Origin: Pomphorhynchus laevis
Taxonomy: Eukaryota; Acanthocephala; Palaeacanthocephala; Echinorhynchida; Pomphorhynchidae
DNA: 64,000 nt
Direction of reading: 5' to 3'
Assembly: GCA_012934845.2 (NCBI GenBank)
Contig: WNNJ02001403.1
Location: 1 to 64,000, forward strand
In this document: positions 49,790 through 64,000 of the stretch, one piece after another
How the letters are laid out: every line of letters starts with the position of its first letter
Position numbering within the stretch: the stretch's first letter is position 1
Notes under the pieces: generated by a model
The model's database searches: none
Told to the model about the DNA's origin: nothing
Seen by the model: only the letters and a program-made list of their open reading frames with translations
Translations under genes and position numbers: made by a program

Positions 49790-51370
49790 TTGAAGAAAAG
49801 CGGAGGTGACGCGAATCGGCCAACTTAATTGTAGATCATAACTTTTAGTTTTTTCGATATAGACAGTGTAAATCAACAATTCAAAAAGTAATGTTTTTAT
49901 TTTGTCCTTTAAAGTAAGAAGCATTTTGAAATAAAAAAAAAGTTGAAAACATGTCAATACATGAATTAATTTAAAATATTTACTTTGGAGCAAAATTTAA
50001 AAAAAAATATTTTGCTGGTAAGCACATGACTTTCCGGTTATGGCTTTTAAGTTTCTGACAAATTATCATATTTTACATTATTTCAAATAGTACATCTACT
50101 GTGGAAATATTAGGCTGGAGAAACTTATTCTAGTAATAGAAAACTAATTTTAGAGTTTTTGGTAAAAAATGGCATTAGCATTTCGTCAGGATAAAAATTG
50201 ACAGATGAAATTTGTAAGGGTGCAATAATATACTAGTTATCCACAGCTGTGCAAAGTTTTAGTTCTCAGTGATTAGTATCAACAGTTTGTTTAATCGCTA
50301 TTTTAATTTTTAGAACGAAAAATAAATTCAAATTCAAATTAACCTAAATTATCGATTTTATGTGGATCTATTTTGACATATTCGAAATCTTTTAAGGCTT
50401 GGTTCTTATAGACTATTTGACTTTTATACGACATTTATTTTGACAATAATAATCGGTAATTAGTTAATAAAAAATATAAAAACTCAATTTCTAGATCCGG
50501 AAGAATTCTCACCTTTCACCATTAAGCCAGCTTCATACCTTCAACGCCTTTAACCACTTCTCCCCAATATATCCATTTACCCGTAGTCTATTTCCACTTT
50601 ACCATCTTTAACCTTTTTTTACATATTTTAAGCATTTTACTCCTTTAAATCTAATTCATCCACATTTAACTCCTTATACTCCATTATATTATTTGATTTG
50701 CCCTTTCTATTATGCACCGCATAAAAAATTTCGGCTCCAAAATTTACTTCCAGAAAGAAAAGAAGTGTGTTATTCGTAATATTGAATTATATTCTCATAT
50801 TCTTATGAATGAGAAAGAAAGCTAGTGATCTTAATAAGAATCAGCTTTCATAAATTTAATAACAATATCAAATATTGGTGTTAAACTTCTTACGGGTAAT
50901 GCAGTTTGACATGAATCCTAAATATCTGTCATGCTTTCATCGGGGGCAATAAAATAATATTTCCAATTATTTAAAATTCTCTCTAAACTATTCCGACATT
51001 TACTGCTAACTGTTCAATTCGTCATATTATTGTTCGTGCTGACTAGCTGATAGATTAATAACAATTTCATATTTTCAGGGTAAACGACATCTGCTACCTA
51101 AATTATGAAATCCGAAGAATTCGCAATTAGTAAAAGGTTTAGTAAATTTAACATCTCGTGCTTGCACACGTGTTTCGGTCAATATATTATTCTAAATGAA
51201 CCAAAGCAAATCTTGATTATATATTCTAATATTTAAGTAAAAAATGATAAGCATTCGCTATCAATTATTACCAATAAAACACAGTGTAATTTTAAATACT
51301 AGTTGATATTATCTTTTTCTGCTTGTTTTTCATTCAAAAAACTATGGAACGAAGAACAACAAAAAATGTG
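49790..51370. other. AT-rich intergenic sequence, nothing recognised
   Basis: No frame above 70 codons with any resemblance, no repeat recognised. Confidence 0.45.
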
Positions 51371-51373
51371 ATG

Positions 51374-52953
<1,580 letters not shown>

Positions 52954-53024
52954 GCAATTGAATCCGTTAGCAGTAAGGATCCCAGAGGACGGTTCATTAC
53001 CCCTTCGCAATGCAGAAGGTAGTC

Positions 53025-53028
<4 letters not shown>

Positions 53029-53098
<70 letters not shown>
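53029..53098. repeat. (TA)n tract
   Basis: About 70 bases of TA dinucleotides. Confidence 0.95.
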
Positions 53099-53101
<3 letters not shown>

Positions 53102-53272
53102 GTGACTTTCGCATTGAAAACCAGCTACAGAATCCTTCCTTCATGATATCCAATTCCATACACCCTGACTACTAACGGCGCTATTGCCACAACCGTTTTC
53201 GTTTCGCCCGCTTTTTGCCACATGTTGGTAGCCCCGGGCTCGTCAGAAGGCTGACTACCAACTCTTCGCCTT
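53099..53272 (-). repeat. Satellite 3, partial inverted unit with hammerhead-like core
   Basis: Complement of part of the array at 62063-64000. On the minus strand it has CTGACGA then GCCCG ... CGGGC then GAAAC (53195-53245 region), a complete stem II flanked by both core boxes. Bounded on both sides by (TA)n. Confidence 0.85.
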
Positions 53273-55084
<1,812 letters not shown>

Positions 55085-55091
<7 letters not shown>

Positions 55092-55110
55092 ATTTCGAAG
55101 TCTTGCAGTG
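55085..55110. other. Inversion junction of satellite 1
   Basis: The minus block stops after GAAGTCAAT (55091). Eleven bases (ATTTCGAAGTC) follow, and the plus block starts with TTGCAGTGTAG at 55103. TTGCAG is the first sequence after the predicted ribozyme cleavage site (CCGTC then TTGCAG), so the plus block begins at that site within the ambiguity of the shared GTC. Confidence 0.7.
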
Positions 55111-58100
55111 TAGAAGCATGAAATTCTCTGTAAATAGAGAACGCAGATAGGTGTAATAGATAGTCCTGGTTGAATTAAACTTTTATTTTTTTTATTGGTC
55201 CTGCGAGGATCCCAGGCGACGGTGCTTTTTCTTTTGTAAAATATGATATTGGTCATTTAGTGACCCGCTGATGTCTATTACACTGAAAAGAATTCACTGC
55301 ATTGCATTGACTTCGAAAGTGCAAGCTACGTCATGCAATTAGCATATAGTGAATTCTTTCTGCTTTAATCTATATATAGTATGTTTTTTATGTGTATACA
55401 CTGTATTGCTGCAACTGATGAGGCTTCTCAAAGCCGAAACGGTACGCCGTCTTGCAGTGTAGAAGCATAAAATTCACTATATATAGAGAAAGCAGATAGG
55501 TGTAATAGATAGTCCTGGTTGAATAAAACTTTAATTTTTATATTAGTCCTGCGAGGATCTCAGGCGGCGGTGCTTTTTCTATTGTAACATTTGATATTAC
55601 TCATTTACTGATCCCGCTGATGTCTATTACACTGAAAAGAATTCACTGCATTGCATTGACTTCGAAAGCGCAAGCTACGTCATGCAATTAGCATATAGTG
55701 AATTCTTTCTGCTTTAATCTATATATAGTATGTTTTTCATGTGTATACACTGTATTGCTGCAACTGATGAGGCTTCTCAAAGCCGAAACGGTACGCCGTC
55801 TTGCAGTGTAGAAGCATGAAATTCTCTATATATAGAGAAAGCAGATAGGTGTAATAGATAGTCCTGGTTGAATTAAACTTTAATTTATTTATTGGTCCTG
55901 CGAGGATCCCAGGCGGCGGTGCTTTTTCTTTTGTAATATATGATATTGGTCATTTAGTGATCCCGCTGATGTCTATTACACTGAAAAGAATTCACTGCAT
56001 TGCATTGACTTCGAAAGCGCAAGCTACGTCATGCAATTAGCATATAGTGAATTCTTTCTGCTTTAATCTATATATAGTATGTTTTTCATGTGTATACACT
56101 GTATTGCTGCAACTGATGAGGATTTTCAAAGCCGAAACGGTACGCCGTCTTGCAGTGTAGAAGCATGAAATTCTCTATATATAGAGGAATCAGATAGGTG
56201 TAATAGATAGTCCTGGTTGAATTAAACTTTAATTTATTTATTGGTCCTGCGAGGATCCCAGGCAGCGGTGCTTTTTCTTTTGTAACATATGATATTGGTC
56301 ATTTACTGATTCCGCTGATGTCTATTGCACTGAAAAGAATTCACTGCATTGCATTGACTTCGAAAGCGCAAGCTACGTCAAGCAATTAGCATATAGTGAA
56401 TTCTTTCTGCTTTAATCTATATATTGTATGTTTTTCATGTGTATAATCTGTATTGCTGCAACTGATGAGGCTTTTCAAAGCCGAAACGGTACGCCGCCTT
56501 GCAGTGTAGAAGCATGAAATTCTCCATTTATAGAGGATTCAGATAGGTGTAATAGATAGTCCTGGTTGAATTAAACTTTAATTTATTTATTGGTCCTGCG
56601 AGGATCCCAGGCGGCGGTGCTTTTTCTTTTGTAATATATGATATTGGTCATTTACTTATCCCGCTGATGTCTATTACACTGAAAAGAATTCACTGCATTG
56701 CATTGACTTCGAAAGCGCAAGCTACGTCATGCAATTAGCATATAGTGAATTCTTTCTGCTTTAATCTATATATAGTATGTTTTTCATGTGTATACACTGT
56801 ATTGCTGCAACTGATGAGGCTTTTCAAAGCCGAAACGGTACGCCGTCTTGCAGTGTAGAAGCATGAAATTCTCTATATATAGAGGAATCAGATAGGTGTA
56901 ATAGATAGTCCTGGTTGAATTAAACTTTAATTTATTTATTGGTCCTGCGAGGATCCCAGGCGGCGGTGCTTTTTCTTTTGTAACATATGATATTGGTCAT
57001 TTACTGATCCCGCTGATGTCTATTGCACTGAAAAGAATTCACTGCATTGCATTGACTTCGAAAGCGCAAGCTACGTCATGCAATTAGCATATAGTGAATT
57101 CTTTCTGCTTTAATCTATATATAGTATGTTTTTCATGTGTATACACTGTAAGGCTGAAACTGATGAGGCTTTTCAAAGCCGAAACGGTACGCCGTCTTGC
57201 AGTGTAAAAGCATGAAATTCGTTATATATAGAGAAATCAGATAGGTGTAATAGATAGTCCTGGTTGAATTAAACTTTAATTTATTTATTGGTCCTGCGAG
57301 GATTTCAGGCGGCGGTGCTTTTTCTTTTGTAACATATGATATTGGTCATTTAGTGATCCCGCTGATATCTATTACACTGAAAAGAATTCACTGCATTGCA
57401 TTGACTTCGAAAGTGCAAGCTACGTCATGCAATTAGCATATAGTGAATTCTTTCTGCTTTAATCTATATATAGTATGTTTTTCATGTGTATACACTGTAT
57501 TGCTGCAACTGATGAGGCTTCTCAAAGCCGAAACGGTACGCCGTCTTGCAGTGTAGAAGCATGAAATTCTCTATATATAGAGAAAGCAGATAGGTGTAAT
57601 AGATAGTCCTGGTTGAATTAAACTTTTATTTTTTTATTGGTCCTGCGAGGATCCCAGGCGGCGGTGCTTTTTCTTTTGTAACATATGATATTGGTCATTT
57701 ACTGATCCCGCTGATGTCTATTGCACTGAAAAGAATTCACTGCATTGCATTGACTTCGAAAGCGCAAGCTACGTCATGCAATTAGCATATAGTGAATTCT
57801 TTCTGCTTTAATCTATATATAGTATGTTTTTCATGTGTATACACTGTATTGCTGCAACTGATGAGGCTTTTCAAAGCCGAAACGGTACGCCGTCTTGCAG
57901 TAAAGAAGCATGAAATTCTCTATATATAGAGGAATCATATAGGTATAATAGATAGTCCTGGTTGAATTAAACTTTAATTTATTTATTGGTCCTGCGAGGA
58001 TCCCAGGCGGCGGTGCTTTTTCTTTTGTAATATATGATATTGGTCATTTACTGATCCCGCTTATGTCTATTACACTGAAAAGAATTCACTGCATTGCATT

Positions 58101-61100
58101 GACTTCGAAAGCGCAAGCTACGTCATGCAATTTGCATATAGTGAATTCTTTCTGCTTTAATCTATATATTGTATGTTTTTCATGTATATACACTGTATTG
58201 CTGCTACTGATGAGGCTTTTCAAAGCCGAAACGGTACGCCGTCTTGCAGTGTAGAAGCATGAAATTCTTTATATATAGAGAAATCAGATAGGTGTAATAG
58301 ATAGTCTTGGTTGAATTAAACTTTAATTTATTTGGTGGTCCTGCGAGGATCCCAGGCGGCGGTGCTTTTTCTTTTGTAACATATGATATTGGTCATTTAC
58401 TGATCCCGCTGATGTCTATTGCACTGAAAAGAATTCACTGCATTGCATTGACTTCGAAAGCGCAAGCTACGTCATGCAATTAGCATATAGTGAATTCTTT
58501 CTGCTTTAATCTATATATAGTATGTTTTTCATGTGTATACACTGTATTGCTGCAACTGATGAGGCTTCTCAAAGCCGAAACGGTACGCCGTCTTGCAGTG
58601 TAGAAGCATGAAATTCTCTGTATATAGAGAAAGCAGATAGGTGTAATAGATAGTCCTGGTTATTAAACTTTAATTTATTTATTGGTCCTGCGAGGATCCC
58701 AGGCGGCGGTGCTTTTTCTTTTGTAAAATATGATATTGGTCATTTAGTGACCCCGCTGATGTCTATTACACTGAAAAGAATTCACTGCATTGCATTGACT
58801 TCGAAAGTGCAAGCTACGTCATGCAATTAGCATATAGTGAATTCTTTCTGCTTTAATCTATATATAGTATGTTTTTTATGTGTATACACTGTATTGCTGC
58901 AACTGATGAGGCTTCTCAAAGCCGAAACGGTACGCCGTCTTGCAGTGTAGAAGCATGAAATTCACTATATATAGAGAAAGCAGATAGGTGTAATAGATAG
59001 TCCTGGTTGAATAAAACTTTAATTTTTTTATTGGTCCTGCGAGGATCTCACGCGGCGGTGCTTTTTCTTTTGTAACATTTGATATTACTCATTTACTGAT
59101 CCCGCTGATGTCTATTACACTGAAAAGAATTCACTGCATTGCATTGACTTCGAAAGCGCAAGCTACGTCATGCAATTAGCATATAGTGAATTCTTTCTGC
59201 TTTAATCTATATATAGTATGTTTTTCATGTGTATACACTGTATTGCTGCAACTGATGAGGCTTCTCAAAGCCGAAACGGTACGCCGTCTTGCAGTGTAAA
59301 AGCATGAAATTCTCTATATATAGAGAAAGCAGATAGGTGTAATAGATAGTCCTGGTTGAATTAAACTTTAATTTATTTATTGGTCCTGCGAGGATCCCAG
59401 GCGGCGGTACTTTTTCTTTTGTAACATATGATATTGGTCATTTAGTGAGCCCGCTGATGTCTATTACACCGAAAAGAATTCACTGCAATGCATTGACTTC
59501 GAAAGCGCAAGCTACGTCATGCAATTAGCATATAGTGAATTCTTTCTGCAATAATCTATATATAGTATGTTTTTCATGTGTATACACTGTATTGTTGCAA
59601 CTGATGAGGATTTTCAAAGCCGAAACGGTTCGCCGTCTTGCAATGTAGAAGCATGAAATTCTCTATATATAGAAGAATCAGATAGGTGTAATAGATAGTC
59701 CTGGTTGAATTAAACTTTAATTTATTTATTGGTCCTGCGAGGATCCCAGGCGGCGGTGCTTTTTCTTTTGTAACATATGATATTGGTCATTTACTGATCC
59801 CACTGATGTCTATTACACAGAAAAGAATTCACTGCATTCCATTGACTTCGAAAGCGCAAGCTACGTCATGCAATTAGCATATAGTGAATTCTTTCTGCTT
59901 TAATCTATATATAGTATGTTTTTCATGTGTATACACTGTATTGCTGCAACAGATGAGGATTTTCAAAGCCGAAACGGTACGCCGTCTTGCAGTGTAGAAG
60001 CATGAAATTCTCTACATATAGAGGAATCAGATAGGTGTAATAGATAGTCCTGGTTGAATTAAACTTTAATTTATTTATTGGTCCTGCGAGGATCCCAGGC
60101 AGCGGTGCTTTTTCTTTTGTAACATATGATATTGGTCATTTACTGATTCCGCTGATGTCTATTGCACTGAAAAGAATTCACTGCATTGCATTGACTTCGA
60201 AAGCGCAAGCTACGTCAAGCAATTAGCATATAGTGAATTCTTTTTGCTTTAATCTATATATAGTATGTTTTTCATGTGTATAATCTGTATTGCTGCAACT
60301 GATGAGGCTTTTCAAAGCCGAAACGGTACGCCGTCTTGCAGTGTAGAAGCATGAAATTCTCTATATATAGAGGAATCAGATAGGTGTAATAGATAGTCCT
60401 GGTTGAATTAAACTTTAATTTATTTATTGGTCCTGCGAGGATCCCAGGCGGCGGTGCTTTTTCTTTTGTAATATATGATATTGGTCATTTACTTATCCCG
60501 CTGATGTCTATTACACTGAAAAGAATTCACTGCATTGCATTGACTTCGAAAGCGCAAGCTACGTCATGCAATTAGCATATAGTGAATTCTTTCTGCTTTA
60601 ATCTATATATAGTATGTTTTTCATGTGTATACACTGTATTGCTGCAACTGATGAGGCTTTTCAAAGCCGAAACGGCACGCCGTTTTGCAGTGTAGAAGCA
60701 TGGAATTCTCTATATATAGAGGAATCAGATAGGTGTAATAGATAGTCCTGGTTGAATTAAACTTTAATTTATTTATTGGTCCTGCGAGGATCCCAGGCGG
60801 CGGTGCTTTTCTTTTGTAACATATGATATTGGTCATTTACTGATCCTGCTGATGTCTATTGCACTGAAAAGAATTCACTGCATTGCATTGACTTCGAAAG
60901 CGCAAGCTACGTCATGCAATTAGCATATAGTGAATTCTTTCTGCTTTAATCTATATATAGTATGTTTTTCATGTGTATACACTGTATTGCTGCAACTGAT
61001 GAGGCTTCTCAAAGCCGAAACGGTACGCCGTCTTGCAGTGTAGAAGCATGAAATTCTTTATATATAGAGAAATCAGATAGGTGTAATAGATAGTCCTGGT

Positions 61101-61219
61101 TGAATTAAACTTTAATTTATTTATTGGTCCTGCGAGGATTTCAGGCGGCGGTGCTTTTTCTTTTGTAACATATGATATTGGTCATTTAGTGATCCCGCTG
61201 ATGTCTATTACACTGAAAT
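55103..61219 (+). repeat. Satellite 1, 349-bp units, plus orientation (17 ribozyme copies)
   Basis: CTGATG cores at 55415, 55764, 56113, 56462, 56811, 57160, 57509, 57858, 58207, 58556, 58903, 59252, 59601, 59950, 60299, 60648 and 60996; spacing 349 except for small deletions. Each unit also has a 12-bp stem AAAGAATTCACT/AGTGAATTCTTT (for example 55636-55647 with 55697-55708). Private variants recur 10 or 11 units apart (for example GATATTACTC at 55593 and 59081; CCCAGGCAGCGG at about 56256 and 60096), so the array grew by copying about 3.5-3.8 kb blocks. It ends in a short inverted piece (61217-61235) before (TA)n. Confidence 0.95.
55746..55810 (+). ncRNA. Type I hammerhead self-cleaving ribozyme (representative of 17 plus-strand copies)
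   Basis: All parts of the fold can be read. Stem I: CTGCAA directly before the core pairs with TTGCAG directly after the cut, and beyond an internal loop TACA pairs with TGTA. Core box CTGATGA at 55764. Stem II: GGCTT/AAGCC with loop CTCA. Core box GAAAC. Stem III: CGG/CCG closed by a TACG loop, with the A-U closing pair. Cleavage triplet GTC, so the cut falls after 55800. The short stem III and the internal loop in stem I are typical of ribozymes in Penelope-like elements and retrozymes. Variants: GGATT for GGCTT in stem II at 56113, 59601 and 59950, and CAGATGA for CTGATGA at 59950. Activity is inferred from the structure, not shown. Confidence 0.92.
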
Positions 61220-61234
61220 AGACATCAGCGGGAT

Positions 61235-61757
<523 letters not shown>

Positions 61758-62060
61758 GTCTAGAAGTGACATGGTGACTGAGAGTCGTGAATCGAAGTCC
61801 GGTCTTTCGAGCAACACCATTTAGTAAAAATGCCGAATTTCGTAAGAAATCCTGGACCGTTGTCTACTCAGCACATCCGTGCACTACTATTATACCTGCC
61901 GTATCCATTTAGGATCCAACGAGTGCAGCGACAATTCAGCAACAACCTCTGCCTAGTGTTTAAGGATGGTCCGCACAGCAATTCGATCTGGTTAAGAGCG
62001 TAAGTCTCAGACAATTAAGCAAAGTGTCGGAAACGCCTTTATTCACAATTTCACACAGGC
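61758..62060 (-). repeat. Satellite 2, inverted partial unit
   Basis: Complement of the preceding unit after the same hairpin turn as at 52368-52400. It is cut at CACACAGGCA (about 62060) where satellite 3 begins, so the part with GGCAACC-GAAAC is lost here. Confidence 0.85.
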
Positions 62061-62278
62061 AAACAAAATAGTAGCTAACTCGTGTGACCTAGCAACTATT
62101 CGTTACATAAATAAGCATCCATCGAAGGATCACCAGTATCGATTTCAATCGATCTTCATGATCTCATACGATAAAATCTATAATAAGCATGCCAGAAAAG
62201 CATCTCGGAAAATGCAGTTTCTGGATATCATGATGGAAGGTTTCATATACTGTGTGAAATCTGGTAATCCTGGATTCG

Positions 62279-62334
62279 TAGCCTAGCAGTCAAGAGCGCA
62301 AGCCAAGTACGGATAGCGACAGCTCGAATCTTGG
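62279..62334 (+). promoter_or_regulatory. tRNA-like A and B boxes in satellite 3
   Basis: TAGCCTAGCAGTCAAGAGCG (62279-62298) matches the A box of tRNA genes and tRNA-derived SINEs; AGCTCGAATCTTGG (62321-62334) matches a B box (GGTTCGAATCC) with the distance expected between the two. The same pair is in the next units (62720 and 62762; about 63162 and 63204; about 63604 and 63646). So each unit may have its own RNA polymerase III promoter, about 80 bases before the hammerhead-like core. It is not a tRNA: no complete cloverleaf is visible. Confidence 0.6.
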
Positions 62335-62364
62335 ATAAGTCAAATTTCAAAAGGCGATGAGTTG

Positions 62365-62465
62365 GTAGTCAGTCTTCTGACGAGCCCTGGGCTACCCAAA
62401 TGTTGCAAAAAGTGGGCGAAACGAAAACGGTGGTGGCAATGGCGCCGTTAGTAGTCAGGGTGTAT
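62365..62465 (+). ncRNA. Hammerhead-like ribozyme core in satellite 3 (four plus-strand copies)
   Basis: CTGACGA (62377), stem II 5' side GCCC, a long loop, stem II 3' side GGGC, then GAAAC. Other units: GCCCG/CGGGC at 63704; GCTCG/CGGGC with one wobble at 63261; GCCCA with GTGC (damaged) at 62818. The box CTGACGA fits the CTGANGA consensus. After GAAAC, AACGG pairs with CCGTT as a possible stem III with an internal loop, and TAGTC could hold the cleavage triplet, with weak pairing for stem I (AGGG with CCTT). A competing hairpin GTTGGTAG/CTACCAAC spans the first core box and could switch it off. Core boxes and stem II are firm; stems I and III are not. Confidence 0.65.
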
Positions 62466-64000
62466 GGAATTGTATATCATGAAGGAAACATTCTGTAGCT
62501 GGTTTTCAATGCGAAAGTCAACTCGTGTGAATTAGCAACTATTCGTTACATAAATAAGAATCCATCAAAGGATCACCAGTCCCGATTCTAATCGATCTTC
62601 ATGTTCTCATACGATAAAATCTATAATAAGCATGCCAGAGAATCATCTCGGACAATGCAGTTTTTGGATATCATGATGGAAGGTTTCATATACTGTGAAA
62701 TCTGGTAATCCTGGATTCGTAGCCTAGCAGTCAAGAGCGCAAGCCAAGTACGGAGAGCGACAGCTCGAATCTTGGATAAGTCAAATTTCAAAAGGCGAAG
62801 AGTTGGTAGTCAGCCTTCTGACGAGCCCAGGGCTACCAACATGTGGCAAAAAGCGTGCGAAACGAAAACGGTTGTGGCAATAGCGCCGTTAGTAGTCAGG
62901 GTGTATGGAATTGTATATCATGAAGGAAGGATTCTGTAGCTGGTTTTCAATGCGAAAGTCACATCGTGTGACCTAGCAACTATTCGTTACATAAATAAGA
63001 ATCCATCAAAGGATCACCAGTCCCGATTCCAATCGATCTTCATGATCTCATACGATAAAATCTATAAAAAGCATCCCGAAGAAGCATCTCGGACAATGCA
63101 GTTTCTGGATATCATGATGGAAGATTTCATATACTGTGTGAAATCTGGTAATCCTGGATTCGTAACCTAGCAGTCAAGAGCGCGAGCCAAGTACGAAGAG
63201 CAACAGCTCGAATCTCGGATAAGTCAAATTTCAAAAGGCGAAGAGTAGGTAGTCAGCCTTCTGACGAGCTCGGGGCTACCAACATGTGGCAAAAAGCGGG
63301 CGAAACGAAAACGGTTGTGGCAATGGCGCCGTTAGTAGTCAGGGTGTATGGAATTGTATATCATGAAGGAAGGATTCTGTAGCTGATTTTCAATGCGAAA
63401 GTCATTTCGTGTGACCTAGCAACTATTTGTTACATAAATAAGAATCCATCAAAGGATCACCAGTCCCGATTCCAATCGATCTTCATGATCTCATACGATA
63501 AAATCTATAATAAGCATGCCAGAGAAGCATCTCGGACAATGCAGTTTCTGGATATCATGATGGAAGGTTTCATATACTGTGTGAAATCTGGTAATCCTGG
63601 ATTCGTAGCCTAGCAGTCAAGAGCGCAAGCCAAGTACGGAGAGCGACAGCTCGAATCTCGGATAAGTCAAATTTCAAAAGGCGAAGAGTTGGTAGTCAGC
63701 CTTCTGACGAGCCCGTAGCTACTAACATGTGGCAACAAGCGGGCGAAACGAAACGGTTGTGGCAATAGCGCCGTTAGTAGTCAAGGTGTATGGAATTGTC
63801 ATGAAGGAAGGATTCTGTAGCTGGTTTTCAATGCGAAAGTCACCTCGTGTGACCTAGTAACTATTCGTTACATAAATAAGAATCCATCAAAGGATCACCA
63901 GTCTCGATCATAATCGATCTTCATGATCTCATACGATAAAATCTATAATAAGCATGCCAGAGAAGCATCTCGGACAATGCAGTTTCTGGATATCATGATG

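Larger units (their letters stand above)
62063..64000 (+). repeat. Satellite 3, about 442-bp units, four-plus copies running off the window
   Basis: CTGACGAG marks at 62377, 62818, 63261 and 63704 (spacing 441-443). Each unit holds, in order: CGTGTGACCTAGCAACTATT, CGATCTTCATGATCTC, ATATCATGATGGAAGG, a tRNA-like segment, then the hammerhead-like core. The array continues past the end of the window. Confidence 0.95.

Noticed and set aside
62270-62345. True tRNA gene
   Set aside because: A and B boxes are present, but acceptor and anticodon arms do not pair convincingly, and the segment repeats with the satellite unit.

Overview
The window is nuclear DNA of an animal, very AT-rich and crowded with mobile elements. 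The evidence is an intron-containing chromatin gene with PHD fingers and a bromodomain (NURF301/BPTF family), several clades of non-LTR retrotransposons, Penelope-like reverse transcriptase fragments, and hammerhead-ribozyme satellites. An invertebrate is likely, but no gene here fixes the phylum.

Layout. 1-9.9 kb: decayed or partly open retroelements (two copies of a reverse transcriptase with a 'GLGI' box, one with a 614-codon open frame, and three CR1/jockey-type LINE pieces). 10.9-16.5 kb: Penelope-like copies, some nested, and 3'-tail fragments of a second CR1/L2-like LINE (here LINE-A). 17.4-18.05 kb: a GC-richer stretch ending in a good ATG and a splice donor, a candidate promoter and first exon. 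18.6-19.9 kb: a degenerate 165-bp tandem repeat split by a piece of another LINE. 20-30.4 kb: more Penelope-like and LINE fragments. 30.4-34.75 kb: a nearly full-length LINE-A on the minus strand. 35.96-45.88 kb: eleven exons of the NURF301/BPTF-like gene, with phase-consistent junctions throughout. 47.6-48.5 kb: a Penelope-like copy split by a LINE-A tail. 48.7-49.8 kb: two small divergent genes, one for a secreted peptide and one for a RING-finger protein.

51.4-64 kb is a block of three satellites separated by (TA)n tracts. Satellite 1 (349-bp unit, 5 units in minus and 17 in plus orientation) carries a textbook type I hammerhead self-cleaving ribozyme in nearly every unit. Satellite 3 (about 442-bp unit) carries a second, different hammerhead-like core, downstream of tRNA-like A and B boxes. 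Satellite 2 (about 379-bp unit) has hammerhead-like pieces that I could not fold into a complete ribozyme. This resembles retrozymes and the ribozyme satellites of schistosomes, newts and cave crickets. The Penelope-like reverse transcriptases in the same window are plausible partners for their spread, but that is inference.

The Penelope-like copies also share a conserved 3'-UTR structure (outer stem, pseudoknot, hairpin) with compensatory changes between copies. I recognised no LTR retrotransposon, retrovirus-like or capsid-bearing element.
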